A program made the translations under genes and the position numbers. From NCBI RefSeq assembly GCF_002884445.1, contig NZ_KZ614144.1, forward strand, positions 537,272 to 601,271: a stretch of DNA of 64,000 bases. The letters are read 5' to 3'. Shown here in pieces: positions 43,788-52,860 of this stretch; the stretch's first letter is position 1; the number at the start of each line of letters is the position of its first letter. The DNA comes from Paenibacillus castaneae. GTDB lineage: Bacteria; Bacillota; Bacilli; Paenibacillales; Paenibacillaceae. Below the pieces are notes generated by a model that was not told the DNA's origin, did no database searches, and saw only the letters and a program-made list of their open reading frames with translations.

Positions 43788-44630
43788 CTACAGCAGCTTA
43801 GCCTCGGTCCGAAGCAGCGCGATGAGCGCGGCCGCTTGCTCGGCCGGCGCGCCGGGAAGACGCTTGCCGGCTGTGCGAGGCGGCGGTGGGATAAGCTGCG
43901 CGCGCACGGTGCGAGGTGAAGCATGCTCGGCTGCAGCTGCATCGCTGCCGAACAGCTCGCTGACCGTCACCGTCCGAAGCGGCTTGCGCTTGGCTTTCAT
44001 AATGCCGGGCAAAGAAGGATAGCGGGGCTCGTTGAGCCCTTGCTGGGCTGTAATGAGCGCTGGCAGCGGAATTGACACGGTTTCCGTATCGCCCTCGACA
44101 TCGCGCTCGATGAGGGCATAATGTTTAGCGCTGTGTCCATCCGGCGCGCTTATGGCTTCGCCCAAAGCACTTAGCTCTGCTGCGGAAGCGATCGTCAGCT
44201 TTACAGCTGCGGAGGCATGAGGCAGCTGGAGCCGCTCGGCGACTTGAAGCGCGACGCTTCCGGAGCCGCTGTCAACCGCAAATAAGCCCGCCAGCAGCAG
44301 GTCGGGCGCAAGCGGCTCGATGACAGCGGCTAAGGCAGCAGCTAGCGACGAGGCGTCCTGTGACAAAGCCTCTCCGTCCAGCCGAATAGCCTCATCTGCT
44401 CCAATAGCAAGCGCTGTTCGGAGCGCTTCTTGGGAGCGTTCAGGCCCGCAAGTGACGACGATGACCTCTCCGCCAAGCAGCTCCCGCTGCCGTATGGCTT
44501 CTTCTAATGCATACTCGTCGTAAGGATTAATAATAAACTTTGCATCGCTTTCATCCACGCCCGCTTGCGTAAGCATTATTTTCTCTTCCGTATCAAAGGT
44601 TTGTTTGAGAAGCACCACTATTTTCAGCAT
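43788..44630 (-). CDS. etfB: Electron transfer flavoprotein, beta subunit
   Basis: EtfB pairs with EtfA and binds AMP. The 280 residues show KIVVLLKQTFDTEEKI at the N-terminus, INPYDEYALEEAIRQRE, VVTCGPERSQEALRTALAIG, DLLLAGLFAVDSGSGSVALQ and the ETF beta signature region VSIPLPALITAQQGLNEPRY. The C-terminal 50 residues are an Ala/Pro-rich extension. AAGGAGC precedes the ATG by about 5 bp. It is divergent from the fadF-fadN-fadA-fadE-lcfA cluster with about 230 bp between, a layout that suggests joint control by a FadR-type regulator, although I cannot point to an operator. Confidence 0.95.
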   Translation of the reverse strand: MLKIVVLLKQTFDTEEKIMLTQAGVDESDAKFIINPYDEYALEEAIRQRELLGGEVIVVTCGPERSQEALRTALAIGADEAIRLDGEALSQDASSLAAALAAVIEPLAPDLLLAGLFAVDSGSGSVALQVAERLQLPHASAAVKLTIASAAELSALGEAISAPDGHSAKHYALIERDVEGDTETVSIPLPALITAQQGLNEPRYPSLPGIMKAKRKPLRTVTVSELFGSDAAAAEHASPRTVRAQLIPPPPRTAGKRLPGAPAEQAAALIALLRTEAKLL

Positions 44631-44884
44631 AGAAGCTCCTTTCTAAGCTTGGATCAACGTTAGTCCTGATCTCGTCCGTTAAGCTGCATACTGTCCATCA
44701 GTGCTACGATATGATCGGCCCACGCGGAATAGACCGCTCTGTTTCATCGCCTGAGGGCGGCATGTTCGCGATTGAAAGCTCATATACATAAAGCACCGCG
44801 GCTATTTTTGAAAGCGCTTTATTACTTGTCCAACTGCTTCGCGCTAGGCGTGTTGGTTGCATGAACCGGCATACAAGGAGGGGC

Positions 44885-45028
44885 GGGCACATGGAGATTG
44901 CATTTATGGTTTTACTGACCGGACACATGGCGATTGCAATTAAGGTTTTACTGCTGGGGGACATAGCGATTGCAATTAAGGTTTTACTGTCCGGGCACAT
45001 GGCGATTGCTTTTAAGGTTTTACTGTTC
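44885..45028 (+). repeat. Four tandem 36-bp repeats overlapping the start of the fadF-like gene
   Basis: Units at 44885-44920, 44921-44956, 44957-44992 and 44993-45028, each of the pattern GGGCACATGGCGATTGC, then AATTAAGGTTTTACTG and three variable bases. Units 1, 2 and 4 contain an ATG in the same place; unit 3 has ATA. In the reading frame of the downstream gene each unit encodes a 12-residue block, GHMAIAIKVLL plus one residue. The period is exact, so translation stays in frame whatever the copy number. Confidence 0.9.
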
Positions 45029-47299
45029 GAGGGGCTGACAGCTTGGAGCGGATATGGAGCAGCGATGTCGCTTTCGATATCCACCATATCTGAACAGCTG
45101 GTGGAATGGGGCAGATGGCTGTTGTTCGCATCCATTGTGCTGTTTGCTATATGGATGTTTGCAGCAGTTGTGATGAGGCGAGTCGATTATATCCGGCTGG
45201 GTGTACCGACGGTATTTGCTCGGTACAAACGCCAAAGCAAAAGTAAAAACAGCTTTGCTGGTCAAGTATTCGGGCATCGCAAGCTGTTGAATGATGTCAG
45301 AAGCGGCATCATGCATCTGGTTTACTTCTATGGCTTTATTGTGCTTCAGCTTGGTGCGGCAGATTTGATATGGAAGGGGCTAAACGGAGGCAAGCCGCTT
45401 CAGGTTCCTTATTATGATTGGTTTACTTGGACGCAGGAGGTGACGGTAGCGTTAGTTCTGGCGGCTGTTCTTTATGGCGCCTTCCGGAGGTATGGGGAAC
45501 GGCTTCCGCGGCTGAAGCGCGGCTGGAAGCCGTCGCTCGTCATGTGGTTTATTGGGACGCTGATGTTCACGATTCTTTTCAGCTTAGCGTTCGAGAGGCT
45601 TTCATCGAGCGGCAATGGTTCTTCGCTTGCAGCTTCAAATTATGCGCCAATTAGCAGCGTGCTTGCGAAGCTGATTCATACGGCTGGCGTACAACCGGGC
45701 AGCCTGGCTGCTCATGCCGGCTTTGAATGGTTTTGGTGGCTGCATCTGCTTGTGCTGCTCAGCTTTCTTGTCTATGTGCCGCAGTCGAAGCATTTCCATC
45801 TGTTGATCGCTCCGGTTAATTTATGGTTCCGGCGCAGCACGCCGCCAGGCCGCCTTGCACCTTTGAATCTGGAGGATGAAGAAGCGGAGTATTTCGGCGC
45901 GGGGAAGGTGGAGCATTTTACACAAAAGCAGCTGGTTGATCTGTATGCATGCGTGGAATGCGGACGATGCACCAATGTTTGTCCAGCCTCGAGTACCGGC
46001 AAGCTGCTCTCGCCGATGCATCTCATCGTGAAGCTGAGGGATCATTTGACGGAGAAAGGAGCTGCGATCACGTCCAAATCGCCTTGGCTGCCTGCTGGTC
46101 TATGGGAGAGGGAATCGAAGGAGCCTCACGCCCATATGATGGGAGCTGTGATTCCAGCATGGGAGACTGCAGCGGAAGGTGGGACGATGATCGAGCCGAC
46201 GATGAACGCGCAAGCGGAAGCTTGGAATAAACGAAAAGGAGTTAAACCGGAGGAGGTGGAGCTCATCGGCGAGGTCATAACCGAGGAAGAGCTGTGGGCA
46301 TGTACGACCTGCCGCAATTGCGAGGAGGTGTGTCCAGTCGGGAATGAGCATGTGGACAAAATTATCGATATGCGGCGTTATCTCGTGCTGATGGAAGGTA
46401 AATTGCCTTCCGACGGCCAGCGCGCTTTGCAAAATATTGAGCGGCAAAGCAACCCTTGGGGGCTGCCGCGTGCCGAGCGGGCAGCGTGGATCGCCGATTG
46501 CGAGAGCCGGACCGGCATACGCGTTGAGACGATGCAAGAGCTGAAGCAGCAAGGCCGCAAAGCCGACATTCTGCTATGGGCCGGCTCTATGGGCGCCTAT
46601 GATATGCGCAGCCGCCGCGTCCTCTATGATGTGGTGCGGCTGCTCAGCTATGCGGGGGTCAGCTTCGCTACGCTCGGTCTTGAGGAGAAAAGCTCGGGCG
46701 ACACGGCAAGGCGTGTCGGGAATGAGCTGCTGTTCCAGGAGCTGTGCCGTGAAAATATCAATACGCTCACCAAGTACGGCGTCACTCACATCGTGACGGC
46801 TTGTCCGCATACATTCAATACGTTCAAAAATGAATACCCTGATTTCGGTCTAGACGGGGGCATTCGCATCGAGCATCATACGGAGCTGCTCGCCAGGCTG
46901 TTGGATGAAGGCTTGCTAATTCCGGTGTATGAAATAGCTGAGCGTGTTACGGTTCATGATTCCTGCTACCTTGGACGCTACAACGATACGTATGAGGCGC
47001 CGCGCAATCTGCTGCGAGCGATTCCGGGTGTAACGATCGAGGAGATGGAGCGCTCCCGTTCAAACGGAATGTGCTGCGGCGCAGGAGGCGGGCTCATGTG
47101 GATGGAGGAGCATTCGGGAACGCGCGTCAATCACGCAAGGACCGTCCAGGCGCTGGAGGTGAAGCCGACGGTTATCAGCTCCGCCTGTCCGTACTGCTTA
47201 ACGATGATGGAAGACGGTCTGAAGGCTTTGTCCGCAGACGAGAAAGTAATTGCCCGCGATGTGGCAGAGCTGCTGGCAGAAAGTATATTTGGTGACTAA
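44891..47299 (+). CDS. FadF-like membrane (Fe-S) oxidoreductase of fatty-acid oxidation
   Basis: Likely passes electrons from ETF to the membrane quinone pool, as proposed for B. subtilis FadF. From the ATG at 44891 (803 residues) there is an unusual N-terminus of 12-residue repeats (about 1-46), a NarI-like membrane domain of several helices (about 60-300), a two-cluster ferredoxin domain with C354 in CVECGRCTNVCP and C471 in CTTCRNCEEVCP, and a CCG domain with CPHTFNTF, HDSCYLGRYN and CCGAGGG (C728). AAGGAGGGG stands 8 bp before this ATG. The conventional start would be the ATG at 45064 (MSLSISTIS), whose site GGAG is only 5 bp away. Which is used is open. The fadN gene follows 35 bp downstream. 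Confidence 0.85.
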   Translation: MEIAFMVLLTGHMAIAIKVLLLGDIAIAIKVLLSGHMAIAFKVLLFEGLTAWSGYGAAMSLSISTISEQLVEWGRWLLFASIVLFAIWMFAAVVMRRVDYIRLGVPTVFARYKRQSKSKNSFAGQVFGHRKLLNDVRSGIMHLVYFYGFIVLQLGAADLIWKGLNGGKPLQVPYYDWFTWTQEVTVALVLAAVLYGAFRRYGERLPRLKRGWKPSLVMWFIGTLMFTILFSLAFERLSSSGNGSSLAASNYAPISSVLAKLIHTAGVQPGSLAAHAGFEWFWWLHLLVLLSFLVYVPQSKHFHLLIAPVNLWFRRSTPPGRLAPLNLEDEEAEYFGAGKVEHFTQKQLVDLYACVECGRCTNVCPASSTGKLLSPMHLIVKLRDHLTEKGAAITSKSPWLPAGLWERESKEPHAHMMGAVIPAWETAAEGGTMIEPTMNAQAEAWNKRKGVKPEEVELIGEVITEEELWACTTCRNCEEVCPVGNEHVDKIIDMRRYLVLMEGKLPSDGQRALQNIERQSNPWGLPRAERAAWIADCESRTGIRVETMQELKQQGRKADILLWAGSMGAYDMRSRRVLYDVVRLLSYAGVSFATLGLEEKSSGDTARRVGNELLFQELCRENINTLTKYGVTHIVTACPHTFNTFKNEYPDFGLDGGIRIEHHTELLARLLDEGLLIPVYEIAERVTVHDSCYLGRYNDTYEAPRNLLRAIPGVTIEEMERSRSNGMCCGAGGGLMWMEEHSGTRVNHARTVQALEVKPTVISSACPYCLTMMEDGLKALSADEKVIARDVAELLAESIFGD

Positions 47300-47334
47300 G
47301 CCAGTGAATGAAAGGATAGAGGAGGAGGGGACTT

Positions 47335-49779
47335 ATGACGTCGATTCAGGCATCGCCAAAAAACGCCAGCTCCATTCGCAAAGCCGCCGTAATTGGCTCG
47401 GGTGTGATGGGAGCGGGCATTGCCGCTCATCTGGCGAATGCGGGCATGCGCGTCGTGCTGCTGGATGTGGTTCCGCAGGCGTTGACGCCGGAGGAAGAGA
47501 AGCTAGGGCTGAAGCTGGAGGATACCAAGGTGCGCAGCCGTCTGGCGAGCAGCGCCATTGCGCGGATGAGCAAGGCCCAGCCGGCGCAGCTCTATGATTC
47601 TGCTTGGACCGCACGAATCACGCCAGGCAATCTCTCCGACCATCTCGCTGCGCTCGGAGAAGCGGATTGGATCGTTGAAGCGGTTGTCGAACGGCTGGAT
47701 ATTAAGCAGCAGGTGCTTGCGGCCATCGAGTCGGCACGGAGGCCAGGAACAATTGTAACAACGAATACGTCAGGCTTATCCGCTGCATCAATGGCGGAGG
47801 GGAGGAGCGAGGAGTTTCGGCAGCATTTTGGAGTGACGCATTTTTTTAATCCGCCCCGCTATATGAAGCTTGTTGAGATTGTGCCTACTGCGGACACGAT
47901 CCCCGAGGTCGTTCGGCTGCTCAAAGAGGTTTGCGAGAAACGGCTTGGCAAGGGCGTCGTAATCGCCAAGGATACGCCAAACTTTATTGCGAATCGGATC
48001 GGCTCCTACGGCATGCTGGTGACGCTTGAGGATACGCTGAGCTTTGGGCTTACAGTAGAGGAAGTGGATGCACTGACGGGGCCGGCGATGGGAAGGCCGA
48101 AGACGGCGACCTTTCGGATGATGGATTTGGTAGGACTCGATACGCTGCTGCATGTCATAGATAATGTGCGGGAGAGAAGCAGCGACGAGGAAGAGCGGGC
48201 TGCGTATGCCAGACCAGCGTTATTGGAACAGTTAACGGCGGCGGGACGACTGGGTGAAAAGTCGGGAGCAGGCTTTTATCGCAAAGTGAAGGGGAAGGAC
48301 GGCAGTGAAATCCAATCGCTGAAGCTGGATACGATGGAATATGGGGCCAAACGCCCGATCAACTCGCCTGTTATCGACGCAGCCAAGACTGCCAAGGGAG
48401 CTGCGGCGAAGGTGAAGGCATTGCTCCGAACGGACCCGCGTGACCGTTATGCTCAATTTGCATGGTCTACCATTAAGAAAACGTTGCTTTATTCGGCTGC
48501 CCAGGTCGGCATAATTGCCGATTCCATCTCGGATATCGACCGCGCCATGCGCTGGGGCTTTAATTGGGAGCTTGGGCCCTTTGAGCTGTGGGATGCAATC
48601 GGTCTTGTGGAATCGGTGCAGCAAATGCGGAAGGAGGGCGAAAAAATACCGGCGTGGGTGGCGGAATGGGTCGAGGCTGGCAATCAAAGCTTCTATGTAA
48701 TGGAGAAGAACCAACGGACGTATGCGGCAAGCGGAGCATATAAGCTGGAAACGCCGGAGGCGGATGTAATCTCATTAGCAGCGTTGAAAGCTTCCGGCAA
48801 AACCGTACTCTCTACATCCGGCGCCAGCTTAATCGATATCGGCGATGAAGTTGTGCTTCTGGAGTTCCACTCTCCCAACAATGCAATCGGTGGAGATATA
48901 TTAACGGCTATTCGCCAGACCGCGGAAGAGGTATCCCAAAACTGGCGCGGGCTTGTAATCGCTAATGAAGGTAGAAATTTCTGCGTAGGCGCGAATTTGA
49001 TGCTGCTGCTGATGGAGGCGCAGAACGGCGAGTGGGATGAGGTCGAGGAAATTATTCGCTTCTTCCAAAGCAGCATGCTGGAGCTGAAGCGGCTGGATCG
49101 TCCAGTCGTTGCCGCACCGCACCGGATGACGCTGGGCGGCGGGGTAGAGGCATGCTTGCCAGCGGACCGGATTATTTACTCACCGGAAACTTATTTCGGA
49201 TTAGTTGAAACGGGAGTTGGCCTTATTCCTGCGGGCGGGGGCTGCAAGGAAGCGGCTGCGATGGCAGCTGAACGGGCGCATACTGCAAACGGCGGCAAGA
49301 CAGGAGGAGACCTGCAGCCGCATTTGAATGTCTTGTTTGAGACGATTGCGCTAGCCAAGACGTCCTCTAGCGGCCATGAGGTTAGCCGGCTGGGACTGAT
49401 GCGGCCGCAGGACTTTGTCATTATGCGGCAGGACTCGCGGATCGCGGAAGCGAAGCGCGCCGTGCTTGAGCTGGACCGAGCAGGCTATACGCCGCTGGCC
49501 GAGACGCGAATTCGCGCTGCTGGACGCGAGGGGAAAGCGGTGCTCAAGGTAGCGGTTCAAGCGATGCAGCTGGGCGGCCACATTAGCGAGCATGATGCTC
49601 TTATCGCCGGCAAACTGGCGCATGTGCTCGCGGGAGGCGATATCCAGCCGGGTACAGAGGTAAGCGAGTCGTACTTGCTCGACCTCGAATGTGAAGCCTT
49701 CCTCAGCTTGTGCGGTGAACGCAAGACGCAGGACCGCATGAGCCATATGCTTTCGACGGGAAAGCCGCTGCGCAATTAG
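47335..49779 (+). CDS. fadN: 3-hydroxyacyl-CoA dehydrogenase / enoyl-CoA hydratase (FadN)
   Basis: A bifunctional 814-residue beta-oxidation enzyme like FadN/YusL of B. subtilis. The N-terminal part is the dehydrogenase: NAD loop AVIGSGVMGAGIAAHLANAG (residues about 18-37), catalytic His region FGVTHFFNPPRYMKLVEIVP, and GGIPNFIANR-type linker DTPNFIANRIG. The C-terminal part (about 500-700) is crotonase-like with VLLEFHSPNNAIGGDIL, GRNFCVGANLMLLL and APHRMTLGGGVEACLPADR. GGAGGAGGGG lies 6 bp before the ATG. It is in one operon with fadF-like, fadA, fadE and lcfA genes. Confidence 0.94.
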   Translation: MTSIQASPKNASSIRKAAVIGSGVMGAGIAAHLANAGMRVVLLDVVPQALTPEEEKLGLKLEDTKVRSRLASSAIARMSKAQPAQLYDSAWTARITPGNLSDHLAALGEADWIVEAVVERLDIKQQVLAAIESARRPGTIVTTNTSGLSAASMAEGRSEEFRQHFGVTHFFNPPRYMKLVEIVPTADTIPEVVRLLKEVCEKRLGKGVVIAKDTPNFIANRIGSYGMLVTLEDTLSFGLTVEEVDALTGPAMGRPKTATFRMMDLVGLDTLLHVIDNVRERSSDEEERAAYARPALLEQLTAAGRLGEKSGAGFYRKVKGKDGSEIQSLKLDTMEYGAKRPINSPVIDAAKTAKGAAAKVKALLRTDPRDRYAQFAWSTIKKTLLYSAAQVGIIADSISDIDRAMRWGFNWELGPFELWDAIGLVESVQQMRKEGEKIPAWVAEWVEAGNQSFYVMEKNQRTYAASGAYKLETPEADVISLAALKASGKTVLSTSGASLIDIGDEVVLLEFHSPNNAIGGDILTAIRQTAEEVSQNWRGLVIANEGRNFCVGANLMLLLMEAQNGEWDEVEEIIRFFQSSMLELKRLDRPVVAAPHRMTLGGGVEACLPADRIIYSPETYFGLVETGVGLIPAGGGCKEAAAMAAERAHTANGGKTGGDLQPHLNVLFETIALAKTSSSGHEVSRLGLMRPQDFVIMRQDSRIAEAKRAVLELDRAGYTPLAETRIRAAGREGKAVLKVAVQAMQLGGHISEHDALIAGKLAHVLAGGDIQPGTEVSESYLLDLECEAFLSLCGERKTQDRMSHMLSTGKPLRN

Positions 49780-49821
49780 CGCAGCAATCTAAGCTTTGTT
49801 CTACCAAAGGAGGAAATCACT

Positions 49822-51051
49822 ATGTCAGCTGTATCACCGTTTACCGATCATGACCTCGATGCTGTTATCGTAGCCGCGGTTCGAACGGCGGTCGGCAAAG
49901 CATCGAAGGGAAGCTTGGCGGAGACGAGGGCGGAGGATTTAGGCCGGGCTGTTCTCCAAGGCGCGCTGGAGCGAGTGCCTGAACTATCGCCGGCGCTCAT
50001 TGAGGATGTCATCATCGGCTGTGCGATGCCGGAAGGCGAGCAGGGACTTAATTTCGCACGCGTCATTTCGTTATATGCAGGCTTGCCGGTAACGACGCCT
50101 GCCGTAACCGTCAACCGCTTCTGTGCTTCCGGTCTGCAGGCTATTGCTTACGCTGCGGAACGGATACGGCTTGGCGATGCGAGTGTTGTCGCAGCAGGCG
50201 GCGTCGAGAGCATGAGTCATGTGCCGATGACGGGCTTTAAGCTGTCGCCTCATCCCGCGATTGTAGATGCGCGGCCTGAAGTGTATATGGGAATGGGGCA
50301 CACGGCGGAAGAGGTTGCAAGGCGTTACGGCGTTACGCGTCAAGCGCAGGATGCCTTCGCTTCGGCAAGTCATCGGAAGGCAGCCGCGGCCATTGAAGCG
50401 GGGCGCTTTCAAGCGGAGATCGTACCTTTGACCGTTACGCGCTCGGGCGTGAATGATGCTGGCCGGCCTTGGGAGAGCGTATTTGAATTCCATACAGATG
50501 AAGGAGTGCGGCCAGAAACGACGGAGCAGACGCTGGCGCCGCTCAAGCCTTCCTTCGCGCGTGAAGGGACGGTTACAGCAGGCAACGCCTCGCAGATGAG
50601 CGATGGAGCGGCAGCTGTCATCGTCATGAGCCGCAGCCGTGCGGCAGAGCTGGGCTTGCGCCCGCTTGCTGCATTCCGCGGCTACAGCGTGGCAGGCGTC
50701 GCTCCAGAAATTATGGGCATCGGACCGATTGAGGCGATTCCCAAAGCTTTGAGCCGGGCAGGCATTTCGCTCGAACAGGTTGATCTATTTGAGATAAATG
50801 AAGCTTTTGCAGCGCAATGTATTCCTATTATTAATGAGCTGGGCATTAATCCGGAGCTCGTGAATGTCAACGGAGGAGCCATTGCGCTCGGTCATCCGCT
50901 CGGCTGTACGGGAACGAAGCTGACGGTATCACTTATTCATGAGCTGAGCCGCCGGGGCGGAGGAATCGGCGTTGTGTCGATGTGCATAGGAGGAGGGATG
51001 GGCGCAGCCGGAGTGATCGAGGTGTATGGAGAAGCTGATCAACCTCATTAA
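49822..51051 (+). CDS. fadA: Acetyl-CoA acyltransferase (3-ketoacyl-CoA thiolase)
   Basis: FadA cleaves 3-ketoacyl-CoA with CoA to acetyl-CoA and a shortened acyl-CoA. The 409-residue protein has the nucleophile Cys in [13 protein letters not shown], the [11 protein letters not shown] loop, NEAFAAQC, the catalytic His in [14 protein letters not shown] and the second Cys in [21 protein letters not shown] is 9 bp before the ATG. It follows fadN by 42 bp and precedes fadE by 24 bp, the same order as in the B. subtilis fadNAE operon. Confidence 0.96.
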   Translation: MSAVSPFTDHDLDAVIVAAVRTAVGKASKGSLAETRAEDLGRAVLQGALERVPELSPALIEDVIIGCAMPEGEQGLNFARVISLYAGLPVTTPAVTVNRFCASGLQAIAYAAERIRLGDASVVAAGGVESMSHVPMTGFKLSPHPAIVDARPEVYMGMGHTAEEVARRYGVTRQAQDAFASASHRKAAAAIEAGRFQAEIVPLTVTRSGVNDAGRPWESVFEFHTDEGVRPETTEQTLAPLKPSFAREGTVTAGNASQMSDGAAAVIVMSRSRAAELGLRPLAAFRGYSVAGVAPEIMGIGPIEAIPKALSRAGISLEQVDLFEINEAFAAQCIPIINELGINPELVNVNGGAIALGHPLGCTGTKLTVSLIHELSRRGGGIGVVSMCIGGGMGAAGVIEVYGEADQPH

Positions 51052-51075
51052 GTTAAGCGGAAGGGAGAACTGCGC

Positions 51076-52845
51076 ATGAAGGAAACGATACGTTTTGGCG
51101 GACGGTTTGTCGTGGAGGACAGCGATCCAGAATTGGTCGTGACGCCTGAGGATTTCACGGATGAGCAGAGGATGATGGCTGAGGCGGCGCAGCAGTTCAT
51201 GGAGGTGGAGCTTGCGCCGCGCGACGCGGATATAGAAGCGCTTAATTACGACCTCACTGTGGAGCTCATGCGCAAGGCCGGAGATCTCGGACTGCTGGGA
51301 GCGGATGTGCCGGAAGCCTACGGGGGGCTGGGACTTGATAAGGTAAGCACAACTATTCTGGCAGAAACCTTGTCGCGTTCCTCCTCGTTCGCCCTTTCAG
51401 TCGGCGCGCATACGGGAATCGGTACGCTGCCGATCGTGTTTTTTGGCACCCCTGCACAGAAGCAAGCCTATCTGCCGCTGCTTGCTTCCGGCGAGCGAAT
51501 TGCAGCCTATTGCTTGACAGAGCCGGCTTCCGGCTCGGATGCATTAGGGGCGAAGACGACAGCCAGACTATCGCCAAGCGGCAAGCATTATATATTGAAC
51601 GGCTCCAAGCTGTATATTACGAACGCCGGCTTTGCCGACTTGTTTATTGTGTATGCCAAGATCGATGGTGAATACTTTACCGCTTTTATTGTCGAGAAGG
51701 GAATGCCGGGGTTCAGTATTGGGCCGGAGGAGCATAAGATGGGCATCAAGGGTTCTTCCACCTGCCCTTTATATTTCGAAGATGTGGCTGTACCTGTTGA
51801 AAATGTGCTAGGGGAGGTTGGCAAAGGACATCAAATCGCATTTAATATTTTGAATATTGGTCGATTTAAGCTGGGAGCGGCATGCCTCGGGTCGTCGAAG
51901 GAGACGATTGAGCTGGCATCTACCTATGCGAATACGCGCAAGCAGTTCGGGCGCGCCATATCCTCTTATCCGCTGATCGGCGCTAAGCTGGCCGACATGA
52001 ATATTCGAACCTACGTGCTGGAGAGCATGGTCTACCGGACGGCAGGCTGGATTGATGCGATGCTGCGGTGGGCGGAATCAGACGATGGGATGGGAGCGGC
52101 AAAGGCAATAAGCGAGTATGCGATAGAATGCTCGATTGTGAAAGTATTTGCCTCTGAAACGCTTGATTTCATTGCGGATGAAGGTGTGCAAATTCACGGA
52201 GGCTACGGCTATATTCGGGAGTATAAGGTGGAGCGGATATACCGGGATTCGCGGATTAATCGGATTTTTGAAGGAACGAATGAAATTAACCGCATGCTCA
52301 TTCCCGGTACCTTGATGAAAAAAGCGCTTAAAGGAGAGCTGCCATTACTGCGGAAAGCGCGTGCGCTCCAAGCTGAGCTGGTTCAGCCTATGCCGCTCCC
52401 TTCATTCGAAAAACCGCTTAGCAAGGAAGCGTTCCGCGTCGGCCAAGCAAAGAAGACGTTTCTTGCTGTCGGCGGGCTTGCTGTTCAGAAGCTGGGGATG
52501 CGCTTGGAGCAGGAGCAGGAGGTGCTGTGCTCCCTTGCGGATCTAATGATTGAAATATTTGCAATGGAAAGTGCTCTTCTTCGTACACAAAAAATAGTAA
52601 AAGCAAGCGGAGTCTCGGACAAAACGGAGCATGTCATCCATATGACGACCGTATTCGTGCAGGAGGCGATGGAAAGAGTTGAATCGCTTGCGAAGCTTGC
52701 GCTTACCGCGCTTGAGCAAGGGGACGGACTGCAAATGCAGCTGTCGGTCCTGAAGAAGCTGATGCGGGCGCCGCTATCCGATACCGTTTCATTGAAGCGA
52801 ATGATTGCTGCTCGAATAATTCGAAGCGAGCATTATATCGTGTGA
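51076..52845 (+). CDS. fadE: Acyl-CoA dehydrogenase
   Basis: FadE makes the trans-2 double bond in acyl-CoA and hands electrons to ETF. The 589 residues comprise the usual dehydrogenase fold (1-410) with YCLTEPASGSDALGAKT (FAD-contacting), LNGSKLYITNAG, GVQIHGGYGYIREYKVERIY and the catalytic Glu in NRIFEGTNEINRML, and a C-terminal extension of about 180 helical residues typical of FadE/YusJ. GGAAGGGAG lies about 8 bp upstream of the ATG. Electron acceptor is probably the EtfAB encoded divergently. Confidence 0.96.
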   Translation: MKETIRFGGRFVVEDSDPELVVTPEDFTDEQRMMAEAAQQFMEVELAPRDADIEALNYDLTVELMRKAGDLGLLGADVPEAYGGLGLDKVSTTILAETLSRSSSFALSVGAHTGIGTLPIVFFGTPAQKQAYLPLLASGERIAAYCLTEPASGSDALGAKTTARLSPSGKHYILNGSKLYITNAGFADLFIVYAKIDGEYFTAFIVEKGMPGFSIGPEEHKMGIKGSSTCPLYFEDVAVPVENVLGEVGKGHQIAFNILNIGRFKLGAACLGSSKETIELASTYANTRKQFGRAISSYPLIGAKLADMNIRTYVLESMVYRTAGWIDAMLRWAESDDGMGAAKAISEYAIECSIVKVFASETLDFIADEGVQIHGGYGYIREYKVERIYRDSRINRIFEGTNEINRMLIPGTLMKKALKGELPLLRKARALQAELVQPMPLPSFEKPLSKEAFRVGQAKKTFLAVGGLAVQKLGMRLEQEQEVLCSLADLMIEIFAMESALLRTQKIVKASGVSDKTEHVIHMTTVFVQEAMERVESLAKLALTALEQGDGLQMQLSVLKKLMRAPLSDTVSLKRMIAARIIRSEHYIV

Positions 52846-52860
52846 AGGGGGAGAGCATAG

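Noticed and set aside
44704..45135. Minus-strand frame with SKTLIAIAM repeats upstream of etfB
   Set aside because: It is the antisense of the 36-bp minisatellite and of the fadF-like start region; no ribosome-binding site and it would block the divergent promoters.
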